Positions 36,686 through 50,090 of a stretch of DNA of 64,000 nt are shown here, one piece after another. The notes beneath the pieces were generated by a model. That model searched no databases. It was not told where the DNA came from and worked only from the letters and a program-made list of their open reading frames with translations. The stretch is from Spisula solida (lineage: Eukaryota; Mollusca; Bivalvia; Venerida; Mactridae), in contig OX365950.1 of the NCBI GenBank assembly GCA_947247005.1, positions 13,590,720 to 13,654,719 on the forward strand. Direction: 5' to 3'. Positions within the stretch are counted from its first letter, which is position 1, and every line of letters starts with the position of its first letter. The translations under genes were made by a program, and so were the position numbers.

Positions 36686-36779
36686 ATATGGACTGGCTAG
36701 TCAGCCCAAGTTGTGTGTATGGACCTAAGTTTCGCTTCGGTCCATATACACAACTTGGGCCTACTAGCCAGTCCATATG
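36686..36779. repeat. Long hairpin, about 45-bp imperfect arms
   Basis: The left arm contains GGACTGGCTAGTCAGCCCAA (continuing GTTGTGTGTATGGACC). The right arm contains GGTCCATATACACAACTTGG (continuing GCCTACTAGCCAGTCC). There are only a few mismatches, and a loop of about 5-8 nt around TTTCG. It is a foldback or MITE-like structure. Confidence 0.85.
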
Positions 36780-37289
36780 TAATTAATTGATAAATGTATA
36801 GTCGTTTTCGACATAGTAAAATGTTGCAGAGTTTAACAGGATTGACACACTTGATCACGAAACAAGTAAATATGTACAGTACTTATGTTGACGTACATGA
36901 CGTTACACAAACGTACCCAGTACCGTGCGTTACGTCTAAGTGCGCCTTCCCTGCCTTACCATTAACTTTCTTATTCTCATGTACATTACTATGGACACTA
37001 CAGACATAACTATTTACAAATGTTCAAGTTACTACGAGTTATTTTCATATATATCTAAGCCCATATTAGTATGTCTGTGTTTTTGTTTTTTACCGGTTGT
37101 ACTCATACGTCAATTTAAATCTGTATGAGGGTGAAAAAACATATATCATTTAAACGGCTTAGTCTGAAAATAGAAATGAATAAGTCCCCGCAGGTGATAC
37201 TCATTACTTAAATCGTAGAAGACGGTATGGCTACATCATAGTATATATAAAGTATGTATACTAAAAATCGGACACTAATTTAAATAGCC

Positions 37290-37520
37290 GAGCACGGAAA
37301 ACAAAAAACAAACACGGACGACAATTACAATACTCAATCCCCAACTGAACGAAAAGAGGAACTTAACCGCTGAAAGAACAGTTTTCAGCAGTCACAAGGT
37401 CGAAAGTCCAAGTCACAACTGACAGTTGAAGACCGAATGTCAAGTAAAAAACTAAATGACCTAGTTTCAGTTAATATGTAAAAAGCTGAATTACATAATT
37501 TCAGCTGTAAACAAGGTGTA
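37290..37520 (-). repeat. Family X copy, minus orientation
   Basis: TAGCCGAGCACGGAAAAC is the complement of the GTTTTCTGTGCTCGGCT core. To the right lies AAATGACCTAGTTTCAG, the complement of the CTGAAACTAGGTCATTCAGC-type block, so both halves of the family are present. Confidence 0.7.
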
Positions 37521-39719
37521 GCGGTCAAAATGTCCTACAAAGTTAACACTTGTTGACTGTAATAGATTTACAAAACGATATGGTCACCTGGCTACTGAGT
37601 ATTGTAAACTAGTTCGTTAGATAACGGAAAATTGAGCATCATGCGACCACAATAGTCAGGTCAGTTTTCCTGGCAATGATGTATGGTATTTCACACTGAC
37701 ATTGCAGAAAATGATACACTCAAAGATAGTATCGTCGAATTTCAAGTTTCAGAATCACGCAATATGATATATTTGCATTAGTTTTGATGCACAGGTATAT
37801 CATTACCAGGGGTTTATTTTTTTGTTAATTTTTGTGTCATATACTAATATCGACGCAATATTATAATGTTTACGCGAATGCTGTTAACCGGCATTGTATT
37901 TCCAAACATATAACCATTTGATATCATAAGATCCAATAAATTGCCAATAAGGAGCACAGGTATCGTGACGGGTACAGCTAATAATCAAAGTGTATGATAA
38001 CTCTATGTATATACGTATAATATTATTATCATTAACGACTCGTATTGTCGTATAGCGTGCGGTACTGTAAAATTATTCCAGAAAACTGTTGTATTTAGTG
38101 TTAACTGACAATGTTTCCTTGGGATTTTCGTCTGGGAAAATAATAAAACTCAATAAACCTCGCCTGTATGCCGAGTTTTCGTGTGTATAGTAAATTATAA
38201 GAACAAATGCGCGCACGTCTCAGACAAATTGGTTTTCCGTTAAAATGTATTATTTAGTGGATAAGTATTGTAAGATTACGAGTAAGATAGAAATATATAT
38301 TTTATTGCCTGGTTTCTATGGAGTTAAATCACAGAGAGAAGGAAACACATGGGACGTGAAGCTAAGAAATACAAAACGTTTTCGAGCTGTCTGTTCTAGT
38401 GTATGTTGACATTACTTGTGTTTACAGCGAACTGTTGTCCTATATTCAATTTAACAGAAGTTTCCTCGATACAATACGGTTAAAACATTATATGATTTAG
38501 TGTTTCTATTTAGACATAAAGCGTACTGCTCTTGGCAAATGTTGATACTTCAGTCTGCCGTTCACCCATTATCAAGACTTTTATTTCCAGACCAATTCCG
38601 CAATAAATGGAACTATAACACATTTAAATAACATATACATTGCCACATCGCGTGCAGTATATTTAATACACAGAATGATTTACCCTTTTATTGACTAGCG
38701 CATAAAGTCAAGTAGTAAATATGTAATGATTATTCTTTATTTGCTTAGGTCATGGAGTTATTATCTTTGCTTAGGCGCCCCCAGTAATCCACTCAGGAAT
38801 CTATCTATACGTCTATGGATAGGCACGTCTGTGTTATTGTTTAAGCACACCAAGAAATGGTTTTTTGAACTGTCTAGCGCGTGAATAGAAGACACACTAA
38901 AACATAATAAGATAAGCAATGAGAACCTTGAAGACTGGTGTAATTCTTTAGTTGGTCTCTATACTGAGGTTAACAAATGAATTCAGAAATGAACCTTTGT
39001 TAATCTACATGGAAATTGTAGTATTTTTTTCGGGTTGTTCTAATATTGCAATGGTCTTTATGTGTGGATTTACTTTATGTCGCAAGGACGAATTATACAA
39101 ACGTTTGAATATAACCTATAGATAAATTATTGGTAAGCAATTATGGATGTTATTCGTACTAGTAGCGGACCATGTTAGACCACGTGGTTGCACGCCTGGT
39201 TGTAAAAGAGAAGATCATTTTCCGATTCCAGTGTTGGGAAGGTACCGTTCTGTCAGAAACCTCAATTAAATGTTAAAAATGAGCCATTCTTGTTAAATCC
39301 ATGGCGAACAAACACACATAGCAATAATATTCAACCGTTTTGTAGCAGAAGAATTAATCTTGAGTCAAAAATTATTTCACTGCGTGTATTTGTTTGAACG
39401 GACATAAACGAAGCTATAAAGCTGTTATGAATAAGTATACGCCGACACGCCCACTGATTCCATTCAAAACGTATATTGTATTTTCTTAAGATGACACTTC
39501 TTCGCTAAACACTAGAAATTGGAGACGTGATTATAAGCAAAGTACATCAATAAATTGAATAGTATCAAAATCAATGTTAAATGTATTACATGTACATGCT
39601 TATTTTTGCAATGCTTAATAACAATCGTCCTAAATCAAAATAAATTGAAGACAAATAAACATGCATATCTCGCATCCCTCATTATGAGTATTCTCGCAAT
39701 GTATTAAAAAATGTTTACA

Positions 39720-40222
39720 TACAGCAGTCAGGCACTTCTGGTAGACCTAGATGGCCGTAGAGGTGGGTCTGGTGTGATGTCGACCAGTCCATGTTGTATC
39801 TTGAAGAGCACGTGAAGAGCCTTGCGTGATCTCTGCGTCTTTGTAGTGTGTACACTGCTGGTTCTTCTGAAGTCTCGCTTAACATATCTGACAGCTCTTC
39901 TCTGAACCATCACGAGTTGTTTGTTGAGGCTTTCAGATGAGGAGACCAGACTGTCGAAGCATATTCGACGGACGGTCGAACGTGTGCCTTGTAGGCAAAT
40001 GTGTTTGCTGACGGCGGGCATGACCCTATGTTGTGGCGTAGAAATGATTTAGCGGCGTAGTTGAATTTGCTTTACGAGTTATGTATTTGATGTGCTGGTT
40101 CAAGGAAAGAATGTATTTTGCAGCGGTAGTAGAAGATAGTTGAACACCATGGATGGAGTAGTTGGTTTGTTGTAGTTTCCTTTTTGTTGTGTACATGCAT
40201 TTACACACCGACATTTTTTATT
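39720..40222 (-). pseudogene. Non-LTR retrotransposon reverse transcriptase fragment (CR1/Jockey-like)
   Basis: Minus-strand translation gives, in order, a segment with TTKRKLQQTNYSIHG and KYITRKAN (40026-40214). Then, in a shifted frame, comes HVRPSVEYASTVWSPHLK (about 39940-40000). After another frame change follow LVMVQRRAVRYVKRDFRRTS and FKIQHGLVDI (39728-39935). RPxVEYASxVWxPH followed by MVQRRAARYV is the hallmark of the thumb region, after the catalytic YADD, in CR1/L2/Jockey-type LINE reverse transcriptases. The YADD part and the endonuclease are absent, at least two frameshifts are present, and both ends are cut off without a visible poly(A) tail. It is a dead fragment inside Array II unit a. 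Confidence 0.88.
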
Positions 40223-42658
40223 TGTGTTCAAACAATTTTCACATGCCAAAAAAACTATGAAATGGGCAGTAATTTATAGTAACTTATCACTTCGGTAGCG
40301 TTAGGTCAAGGTTATTTTTACATAAGCATGATTCTTGGAAAATGTCTAGCATGTTCTTTTTGTAAAATTGGCAAGTAAATAATGTGAAAATACTCTATCT
40401 TGTGATCATTTAGCTATTTATCGGCGTTATAATTCAGATACAGAACTAGTTGTTTTTTAAAATGTGATTTCGCCTCGGACATTTTGTTGTTCGTCCTACA
40501 GAACTGTACTACAACGCTTGTGATCGAAATCTCACTAGTACTGTATCAATTATGCAGTGCAAAATGGTACTGGTAAATTAATAATTTTACCGAAACAGAT
40601 TAGGTCACTTGTTGATGTGTACAATTGAAAAGAGGGAATTTAAAAACAAATCATTTTACATGTATTGTTAGCTCTCATTAAATATAAACAGGATTATCGT
40701 GGGTGGCTATTATGGTCAATCAAATGCAAACCAACAGTGTCGCCATTAAACAACATGGAATAAAAGAAACAAAACGTGAAGCAGTACCTCTAGACAACTG
40801 GGGACCGATTTCATTTAAATACGATTCGTTATTCTCTGGTAATAACGGACAACGAAAAGATCACTGAATGAAAGACTGAGAACAGAGCAAATGCGTTTAA
40901 ACAAGACGTAATCAGACATTATATCAAGTAAATTAGGCGTCTGTCTGTTGGCAGGGAGAGACATAAATGATCAGACAAGCAGCAGAGTTGTTCAATACAG
41001 CCTCCTGTTTGATTTATGATATTGGATGTCAAACAATCACGCATCATTAATCATACAAAGTGACGAATCCAAATCATTTCGTTAATCTAAACAAACCGTA
41101 CTCTCCGACGGATATATGCTTTTTTAAATGCTAACAATATCTCCAGAGTTTGATGAATGGATCCTAGATGTGATTACGGTGTAATGTATCTGATAAACTT
41201 GTAAGAGGTCTTCTTCGGGACATATTATTCAATAAGTCTAGCAAACAAGTCTCAAGAGCGCACCGCGAGCTATGCTCGGACATCATTGATCACGGTTGTA
41301 TTAATTACCCCCTAAGTTCATCTGGAAATATGCTGAATAATATTAACAAACTGAACATAAATCTATAGACTATATGCATATACTGGTATAGTATCGTGTC
41401 ATATAAAGACAGTTTAATGTTATTAAGAAGAAGGTACATTGACAATGTTTATACAAACATATATTCACAGAATAGCGCCACCCTATACAAGTCATGTGCA
41501 TCTATACGTGTACTTACATTTGTTGTGCTTGAAGAATTGCTGGACTAAGTTCGAAACAGTACGGGTTGTTATTATTTTATAATACCGATATGCATATCAT
41601 TAAGGGTGACATGCTCTTAATCAACCATTCAACCAATACGATGTGTTTCCTTCAGAAAACTGTTGAATGTTTATTTGTCGATCAGCATCACGAGTACAAT
41701 CGTAAATATACAGTTCATGTATTTTGTATACTATTCGTATATACTATGTGAAGAAAGCATACTTACATGCCACATACCAAATAGTGTGTCCACATATCTG
41801 AATCAATCGATGGTAAATATTTCATCAAGTCTAGGTTGATTGTCTATGAAACGGTTTTATAACTGCATATCGCATGCCCATTTTAATCATTAGATTTTTA
41901 TGACTTCTCATTAATTATCAACTGCGTGCGATCAGCAATTTTCAGTACGATCCTAATCATACTTCTAATAGCAGCTGTGGTATTTAGAAGTTTAACTCAA
42001 TTTCATACAATGCGCATCTATGCGCCTTTGGATAATGCAAAAATGTACGATCGACATTTATATTTTTTACCTGAAACCCAACCAATTTGACTTTGTATTG
42101 GTCGATGACATTAAACGTATTTATTTAATTAACAAATGGTGCGAAATGCCAAAATACAAACTATTTAATCATGTAATATTGACAAGCGTTGTACTGAAAT
42201 GTTTAGCATAGTGTTGTTTCATTGATACGCACCTCTTGTACACGACCCGACGTTTATAAATCTTCTCCGAAACTATGAACACTGTGAATTATATGACGAG
42301 GATTACGTAAACACAATTTATAGTGTAGGTTCGTTGCTCAACTACTACACAACCAATACCAATGACTAACGCTTTATTAAGCATTGTTTATGTTTACGAG
42401 TAATAAAGGAATGGGCCTTTGGGGCGATAGGGTCGAGTGTTTGCAATTTGAAAATGGTATTTTCTAATATGGCCGTCTTATCCAATGTTGCGACATATCA
42501 CATATTGTGAGATACAATGTCCACCTATAGGTATATGCCTTTAAAAAAAACGTCTCATCACCTATAAAAAGCAGACCGTTTTAAATAACGAAATTCAATG
42601 TAATATTGGTACCGAAAAACATACCTACGTATTTATATTTTGCCATGTAAAGACAGTA

Positions 42659-42783
42659 CAGTGAAGTTCCGCTAATAAGACCAGTCATAAAGTGGTCTTT
42701 TTTAATACTTTGGAACCAGAACATTGCAAAAATCTGCATGATTTCGAAATAATTGAAGTGGTCCTATTAGCGGAACGTCACTG
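42659..42783. mobile_element. Pogo/Tigger-like MITE, 125 bp
   Basis: The left end CAGTGAAGTTCCGCTAATAA (continuing GACCA) is complementary, with a few mismatches, to TGGTCCTATTAGCGGAACGT (continuing CACTG) at the right end. TA borders both sides (42657-42658 and 42784-42785). CAGTG...CACTG ends with TA duplications are typical of pogo-type elements. The 86-codon frame at 42692-42952 runs out of it by chance. Confidence 0.88.
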
Positions 42784-44080
42784 TATATTAAAAATTGTCA
42801 ATTCATTTAATACCGGTACATGTATGCCCTTGCTTTGTAATACAAGTGTCGAATCTGTAAATGCATTATATGTGACGTCATCAATCACACAGTTATCTAG
42901 GATACAACACCGTGTACAGTCAACCATTATGTATAACATTTTAAAACTCTAATTGGCACCAAAGCACATAATCTTTTCTCTCAAAACGATATTATTTTCT
43001 ACCAGAATGACGACGCAAACAATCATTAATTACATACAAAAACAAACGGAACATAATTATATATTCCTCTATAACACCAGCAGAATAATACTAATAAACT
43101 TAGCATGTTATAATATATCTGGCAATTGACTGCGTATTGAACCATGTTTTAATTTAAGTTGCACCCGCCTTGATTAACCGAGCATAATTATATAAACAAC
43201 AGCAAGCTTATTCAATCACCAACGAATCCCCAGTAGAACAACTGATGGTAAACAATCTGGATTGATTCCAATATCTTTATCAATAGACAGCGTCATAAGT
43301 TCATCCCGCCCGGCAAGCAAACTAATATACTAATATTGTCACCAGGAGTATACAGGGTCGATTTACTACGATTTGAACAGGATTGTTTGGACGATTTATT
43401 GCACTCTGACATAACCTTTCGCAATATAGTTTATTTATTTGCTATGAGCAGCATTACAATATGTTTACGACAAACAACAATATAGCGCCCTCTGATGAGT
43501 ACAATTTAAACATAATATCAATACTGCACTGATTTCAAATTCACAGCATTTATGCAGGTGAAAACAATTCTGAGAGGTGTTTTCTAAAATATAGAATGCT
43601 TTCATTGTTTCTAATTTACACAGAGAACACCGTTACTGCACATTGGATTGTTGGCTAACAGTTGAGTTGTATAATCACTTTTATACATTGGACAGTGGTC
43701 GAAGTTTAGTTTAGCGACGGAAATTTTCCAGATACTGGCTATGTCCCATATGTACATTAGGTTTAAGTGTCTAAAACTGTAAGTCATCATTGTGTACCAG
43801 TTATTCATGTTATTATTTCAATAACAAGCATCGACCACGACACTGCAAGTATGCATTTTATCTGGTCGCAACTCAAATATATTTAGTTTCAATTTCAAAA
43901 AATATCAAAGTTCAAACAAGATACAAACGCAACAGAAATAAGAAAGTGTTTAGGGTATCGGCCATTGCTAAGAATGCTTAGAGTACGGATGATGCAACAA
44001 TACGAGCCGACTATTACTTTAAGTTTAATGACAATACCAACGTGTACTGTAAAGAGCGTGGCTATGTACACATAGATGCA

Positions 44081-47000
44081 AATTGTTTCAAATTCGCGCA
44101 ATATGATGCACGTGAATGCTTTTTCATACACTGAAATAGTATGACCACAATACAATTATTTATATTGACGCAATATTATACCTGTTAGTGTTGATATACA
44201 TTGCCAAAATATAATAACCGTTTGATATAATATCCAATAAATTGCCGACAAGCAGCAAAAGAATCGTTAATGTTACAGCTGATAATTTTAAAAGTGTACG
44301 ATAATTCTCCTCATACACGTATAATATTGGTATTATTAACTACCGCTGTTGTCGTATAGCGTGCAGTACCGTAAGTTAATTATTTTGTGTTAACTGACAA
44401 TGTATCCTTAAGTTGTTTGTCTGGGAAAATAGTAAAACTCAATAAATTCGCCTGCATGCAGAGTTTTTGTGTGTATAGTAGATTATTAGAACAAATATGT
44501 GCACCGTCTCAGATTACTTAGTTGCCTATTAAAATGTATAATTTAGTGGTATCCTATGGTGCTGTTTAAGGTTGAAACATATTATATTTTATTGCTTGGT
44601 TTCTGTGGAGTTAAACCACAGAGGAAAAACCCCACATTGGAAGGGAAACAAAGAAAAGTAAGACATGTCCGAACTCTTTGTGTTAGCTTATGCTGACATA
44701 ACGTGAGTTTACAAGGAGCTGATGTCCTATGTTAAATATAACAGGAAGGGTCGTTGGCTTAATCATGTATGAATGGTATATTTCGTGTTTCGTTATTTCT
44801 TTTATTTCCAGACCAATTGCACAATACATGGAACAATTACATGTATTAACAACACCAAAGTTGCCACATCGCGTGCAGAATATTTAATATATATAATTAT
44901 TTACCATTTTATTCACTAGCGCATAAAGTGAAGTAGTAAATATGTAATGTTTATTTCTTTATTTGATGAAGTCGTGCCATTATTATCTGCATATATCTCA
45001 CAGTCACCCAATCAGCAACATATAAGTCTAAGGATAAATACATCAGTTTGTTTTTTCAAGCATACCAAGCAGATATTACTTGGACTGTCTACCACACATG
45101 GATAGAAGATAGAATAAACCCATACAACAAAGCAACCTCTGGAAAAGTGAAAACGAGTCTCATTTTTTAATTGGAAATGTCTATTGACCTAAAAAGTGTG
45201 GTTTTAATTTTGATTTCGTTTTACTGTTTTAATTATGTTTGTAGGATTGTCTCTTGATAAGGTTTTACTTAGGGTGTCATTACTATACAAATTCGAATAT
45301 TACCATGTACGCCAATAGGTTGAGCATTGTGATTGTGATATGCTCATGACCGATCCGTTTGCGCATTATAAACAGCACTTGACTGTCATAAAAACACCGA
45401 GTTCGAATCGTGGGCGAAAGATCTGGTAAAAACAAACAAAAAAGGAACGTAGTTAAAGCCTGATTTAAGACATGCGTTTTTTAACCGACTTCAATTTTAC
45501 CACCCGATCAACGTGTCGCAAGTCGAATGTTAACATAAATACGCATACACTATTTAAAGTAGCCTTTTGAAGAAATCACAAACTTAAAAGAAATAGACCA
45601 TTCGTGCATGCGTTTAAATTAACTTTATCAATTACGTTCATAGATATGTCTTCCATATGTGCTGTGTCCGTAATTGTTATGATCGGACGAACAAGAAGGT
45701 ACTGGTTGATAATCAATTCTTAGAAAACTTTGATTAAACAGTTGTTGTGTACGCCCGAAAATTTTGAATAAACACGCGTTATGTCAAGAGGGTCAGATAT
45801 CTCACTCGAAGTGTAATTGTAAATCTGAGGAGCCGCACGCGGGCGGCCATAAACTGGTCAATCAAATGCATAACAGTATTTTCCAAATAACAAAAACTAT
45901 GGAATAATAGGAATCGAATAAAACAGTAGTTCAGAACAGTTTTTGACCGATTTCATGAATATACTCCGGACGAAACGAAATCTGAGAGGGTCACATAATG
46001 AAAGACAGCGAACAGGGAAAATGCGTTTAAACAAAATCTATTCAAACATTACATCAAGTAAATTAGGCGTCTGTCTGTTGGCAGAGAGAAACAGGAATGA
46101 TCAGACAAGCAACAGAGTAGTTCAATACATCCTCCTGTTTGATTTATTATATTGGATGTCAAACAATCACGCATCATTAATCATAATGCGTGACGAAGTT
46201 CCAAATCATTTCTTTAATCTAAACAAACACTCAGTAATCTCCGACGGATATATGCATTCTTAAAAGCTAACAATATCTCGAGAGTTTGATGAATGGATTC
46301 TGGATGTGATTAAGGTGGAATGTATCTGATAATTTTGTAAGAGGTCCTCCTCAGTCCATATTATTAAAAAAGCCTAGCAAACAAGCCGCGAGCTATGTTC
46401 GGACATCACCTATAAACTTAAGGCTGTATTAATTACCCATTTCAGCTGGGAATATTCTGACTAATATTTATTAGTTGTGCTAAAATCCGGATGCCCAAGG
46501 ACTTGTTTCGTATAAAGGGCGCAAACCGTTATTATAGAAAATACAAACATTCTTATCAACACAAGACAGTATTTTTTCACATAGCACGGGAGCAACATGA
46601 AACAATCCTCACAACGAGAGGATACGAAACAATTCTAGCTTTGAGACAGGACATTTACAAATGTACACATATAGACAATGCCAAATGCCTTACACAACTT
46701 GAATTGAAAGCAGTCCCACGTCATGTGACCACATACAGCTCACATGACGTAATAAAGCTAAAATTTACACGACGGGTCGATTTTGACGTAATAAATGCCT
46801 AATGACAGGATCAAAACGAAAACTGATCAAACACCAATATACTAATACATATCACAGGGAAGGTAGCATTCAACCAAAATAGCAATAATTGGAAGGCATT
46901 AAACGAACACACATATATATCACATAATATATCACAGAAAAAGTATATGTTACAAAACCAAAAAATGAACAAGACAAACACATACGCACCAACATTAATA

Positions 47001-48690
47001 AGAAAGAATGGTATATGCTGCACAAGCACAAAAGAATGATTATTTTTCCGATATGATTGTCATAAATAGCGACATCTCTTAGATCATCTCTTCAATTAAG
47101 CCTTTGTGCTGTGTTTCATTCAGAAACTGAAAAATGTCCATTTGTGTAATCACACTCATGACTACATGTACAATCGCCCGTATACATAGTGTTATATGTG
47201 TATGTATAATTTAAAGAAAGCATTCAACACCATATCATATAACATATAGGAAGCCACGTATCCAAATCAATCGATTGTAAATATTTCATTTAGATCGTCT
47301 ACGCTTTTATAATTGCATATCGCATGCACCGCTTAATCATAAGGATAAATTTGACTTCTCATTACTTATCCCCGGTGTGCAATTAGCAATTTTCAGTACG
47401 TTATTACTCATACTTCTAATGAAAGCTTTGGCATTCTGAGGTTTATCTGCATTTAGAACAATGAACATCTATGCTAACCTTGGTAATGCAAAAACGCACA
47501 AGCGACCTTTCCTTGTAACTGCACCAAGTTGACATATTGATCTGTAATTGGTCGATGACTTTAAACTCATTGATTAACAAATGTGATAAAATGACCAAAA
47601 TAGGACAAACTGTTTTATTGCTGCACCATCTGCAAGCGCAGTATTTAAGCATTATATTGCTTAGCATGTGATTGTTTCATCGCTGTCATTAACGACTCAA
47701 CTTAGAACTAAAATAAAACACACATAATGGGAAACAAACGTTTCATAACCTCCGAAACTATGTAATATAATAATTGAAGAACGAGAGTAATGATAATGCC
47801 TTGTTTATTGTAAGTTTATTGCCTATCTAACACGAAATCAGTAGCAATGACTATACTTTTTTGATACGCATATTTAAGCACTTTTTCCGTTTGCGAATAG
47901 TTAAGGCATGTGTCTTGGTGGCGATTAGTCGAGTGTTTGAATTTTGGAATTTGGTACATTTTTATTTTCTGATATGGCCGTCGTTTACAATGTGGCGAGC
48001 TCTCCCTTATTGCGAGGCTCAATATCTACCTATATGCCTTTAAAATAATAGTACATGTATACGTCTTATTAACCACAAATGGCGGACGTCTTGAATATTG
48101 CTAACAAACTCGTAGAAGTTGTTCGTCCTGACTACGTATATCCATATTACCCTGTTATTATATACTAGAAGCATTGAAAAAAACATTTGTTAATGAATTT
48201 AATATCATATGTCTATGATATTTATCCGGGTGTCGAATTTGATTATGTCTTATATGTGACGCAATCGAGTACAATGATACAAAACTGATTGCCAATCGTT
48301 ATGTATGACCTTTGATAACTACCCGACCGACAACGCAAATAACCATCAATTTCATTCTAAAACAAACGGAATATATGTATTATTTAATAACACTATTTTC
48401 CACAAGAGGATTAATAATAATGCACTGAACATGGTAGAATACCTGGCTATTGAATGTTTATTGCAACAAGATATAATTAAAGTTAGGCATGTCCTGATAA
48501 ACCGCGAATCTATAAGCAACAGCAAACTTAGTCTTATTCAATCACAAACGCGAGTCCCTGATAAAACAACGTATGGTAAACAATCTCGATTGATTCCAAT
48601 ATATATAATATATCAACAGTTCACGTCATAATTCCATCCCACCCGGTGAACGAGTTGTTTGTTGGAGCGATATATTGTCACCTGGAGTAC
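44081..48690 (+). repeat. Array II unit b
   Basis: A copy of about 4.6 kb. It contains a tRNA-Asp-like SINE head (45353-45425) and a family X-like minus segment (46850-46920, GAAGGTAGCATTCAACC). The 103-codon frame at 46491-46802 is broken by stops and indels at the equivalent place in unit d (52925-53090), so I do not call a gene there. Confidence 0.7.
45353..45425 (+). repeat. tRNA-Asp-like SINE head or tRNA pseudogene
   Basis: A B-box-like GAGTTCGAATCG lies at 45399-45410 and is preceded by a T-arm-like context. About 24 nt upstream, GACTGTCATA gives an anticodon loop CTGTCAT with anticodon GTC (Asp). CATTATAAACAGCAC occupies the D-arm/A-box position. The stems pair poorly (CTTGA against AAAAA), and an A-rich tail AAAAACAAACAAAAAAGG follows at 45428-45445. 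The tail and poor stems favour a SINE relic over a functional tRNA. Confidence 0.55.
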
Positions 48691-50090
48691 ACAGGTTCGT
48701 GTGTGGTTTCGTGCGTATAGCAAATTATAAAAATGCGCGCACCGTCTAAGACAAATTAGTTTTCCATTAAATGTATTATTTAGTGGTAACAAGTACGTAT
48801 AGTACTGTTTAAGGTAGAATATATACAATTAATTGCTTGGTTTCTGTGGAGTTAAATCACACAGGGAAAATCTCACATGGGAAGGGAAAGAAAGAAAAGC
48901 CGAATATTTCCGAGTTATTTGTGTAAGCTTAATAGGCTAACATTACGTGTGTTTACAAGGAGCTATTGTCCTATGGTTCAACGACACTCTATTACGTACC
49001 TTATATTATTTAGTATTTCTTTAAGGATATAAAGCGTACTGCTCTTGGCAAATGCTGATATTTCTGTCTGCTGTTCGCCAATTATCAGGAATGTTTTTTC
49101 CATACCAATTCCACAGTAATTGGAACAATAACACATTGAAACAGTACTGAAGGTCAATTGGTGACTTATTTCATTTAATTATGACTCTATATTCTCTGGA
49201 CGAAAGGTGCATCGAGGGGTTCACAACATTGAAGACAGAAATCAGGGAAAGTGCGTTTAAACACGACGTAATCGGACATTATATCAAGTAAATTAGGCGT
49301 CTGTCTGTTGGCAGGGAGAAACATAAATGACCAGACAAGCAATACGGCGTCATGTTATAAATTATTTGAATTTGAACGTAACTTTAAGATGGTCGTACGT
49401 GCTTTGATAAAACAATACCCAGGAGTATACAGAGTCATTTACGCGTTGCACAAGTTTTTGTCAATTTCGTGCACTATAGTACATCAAAAGGATCTAAAAG
49501 TAGTCTTACATGTCGTTAATATATATAATAATTTCTTTTCCAAGTTAGACTTATCAACTGTTTACAAATGTGATTTAACATTAAAACGACACATCTGTAA
49601 CAGCAATGTAAGTACAAGTATGTGAATAGTCCCCAGCAGGTGTTATGGCATTTAATTCTCTAAGTGTACGAAACAATATGACCAGATCATGTAAGAACGA
49701 TATCATCGTCTAAAAATAATATGACATTTCGGTATGACGTCAATTATGACACTAGTATAGTAATAAAACAGTTGTTAATATTAATGCAATGACCCTCCAA
49801 CAGATAATAGAACATCGGACAGGGAAGGCAGCACTCAACTTATCTAGGCGGAACATAAACAAATACATTATGCTGATTTGCTATAAATGCACGCATTTTA
49901 TTTGTCCTAAACCCAAATATATTCAGTCCAACTTTAAAAACAAATATGAAAGTTCAAACAAGATTCAAACAGGTACAAGTAGGGGTTTCGAGTATCAGGT
50001 ACTGCTCCGTTATTCCCTAGAGTACGGATGATGTAGAGGACAATTAGTCAATCTTATTCACAAAGAGTAGAACTCGACATAGCAGAAATT
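48691..50090 (+). repeat. Array II unit c, internally deleted
   Basis: From about 48691 the sequence follows the left part of the unit, up to the GGCGTCTGTCTGTTGGCAGG block (about 49295-49345). It then jumps to sequence like the right end (CCAGGAGTATACAGAGTC at about 49420, matching 43345) and to the tail block with AGAGTACGGATGATG (about 50020, matching 43981). The middle, about 2.5-4 kb in other copies, is missing. A family X core on the minus strand (GACAGGGAAGGCAGCACTCA) lies at about 49817. Confidence 0.7.

Larger units (their letters stand above)
37735..44080 (+). repeat. Array II unit a
   Basis: A full copy of about 6.3 kb, from CAGAATCACGCAATATGATAT-type sequence (about 37750, matching 44090) to AGAGTACGGATGATGCAACA (about 43981). 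It holds a LINE fragment (39720-40222) and a pogo-like MITE (42659-42783) that I do not find in the other copies. Limits are approximate. Confidence 0.75.

Noticed and set aside
42692..42952. 86-codon frame overlapping a 125-bp MITE
   Set aside because: It begins inside the MITE and runs into unique sequence; no domain.
46491..46802. 103-codon plus-strand frame in Array II unit b
   Set aside because: The paralogous sequence in unit d (52925-53090) has stops and indels, and no domain is recognisable.
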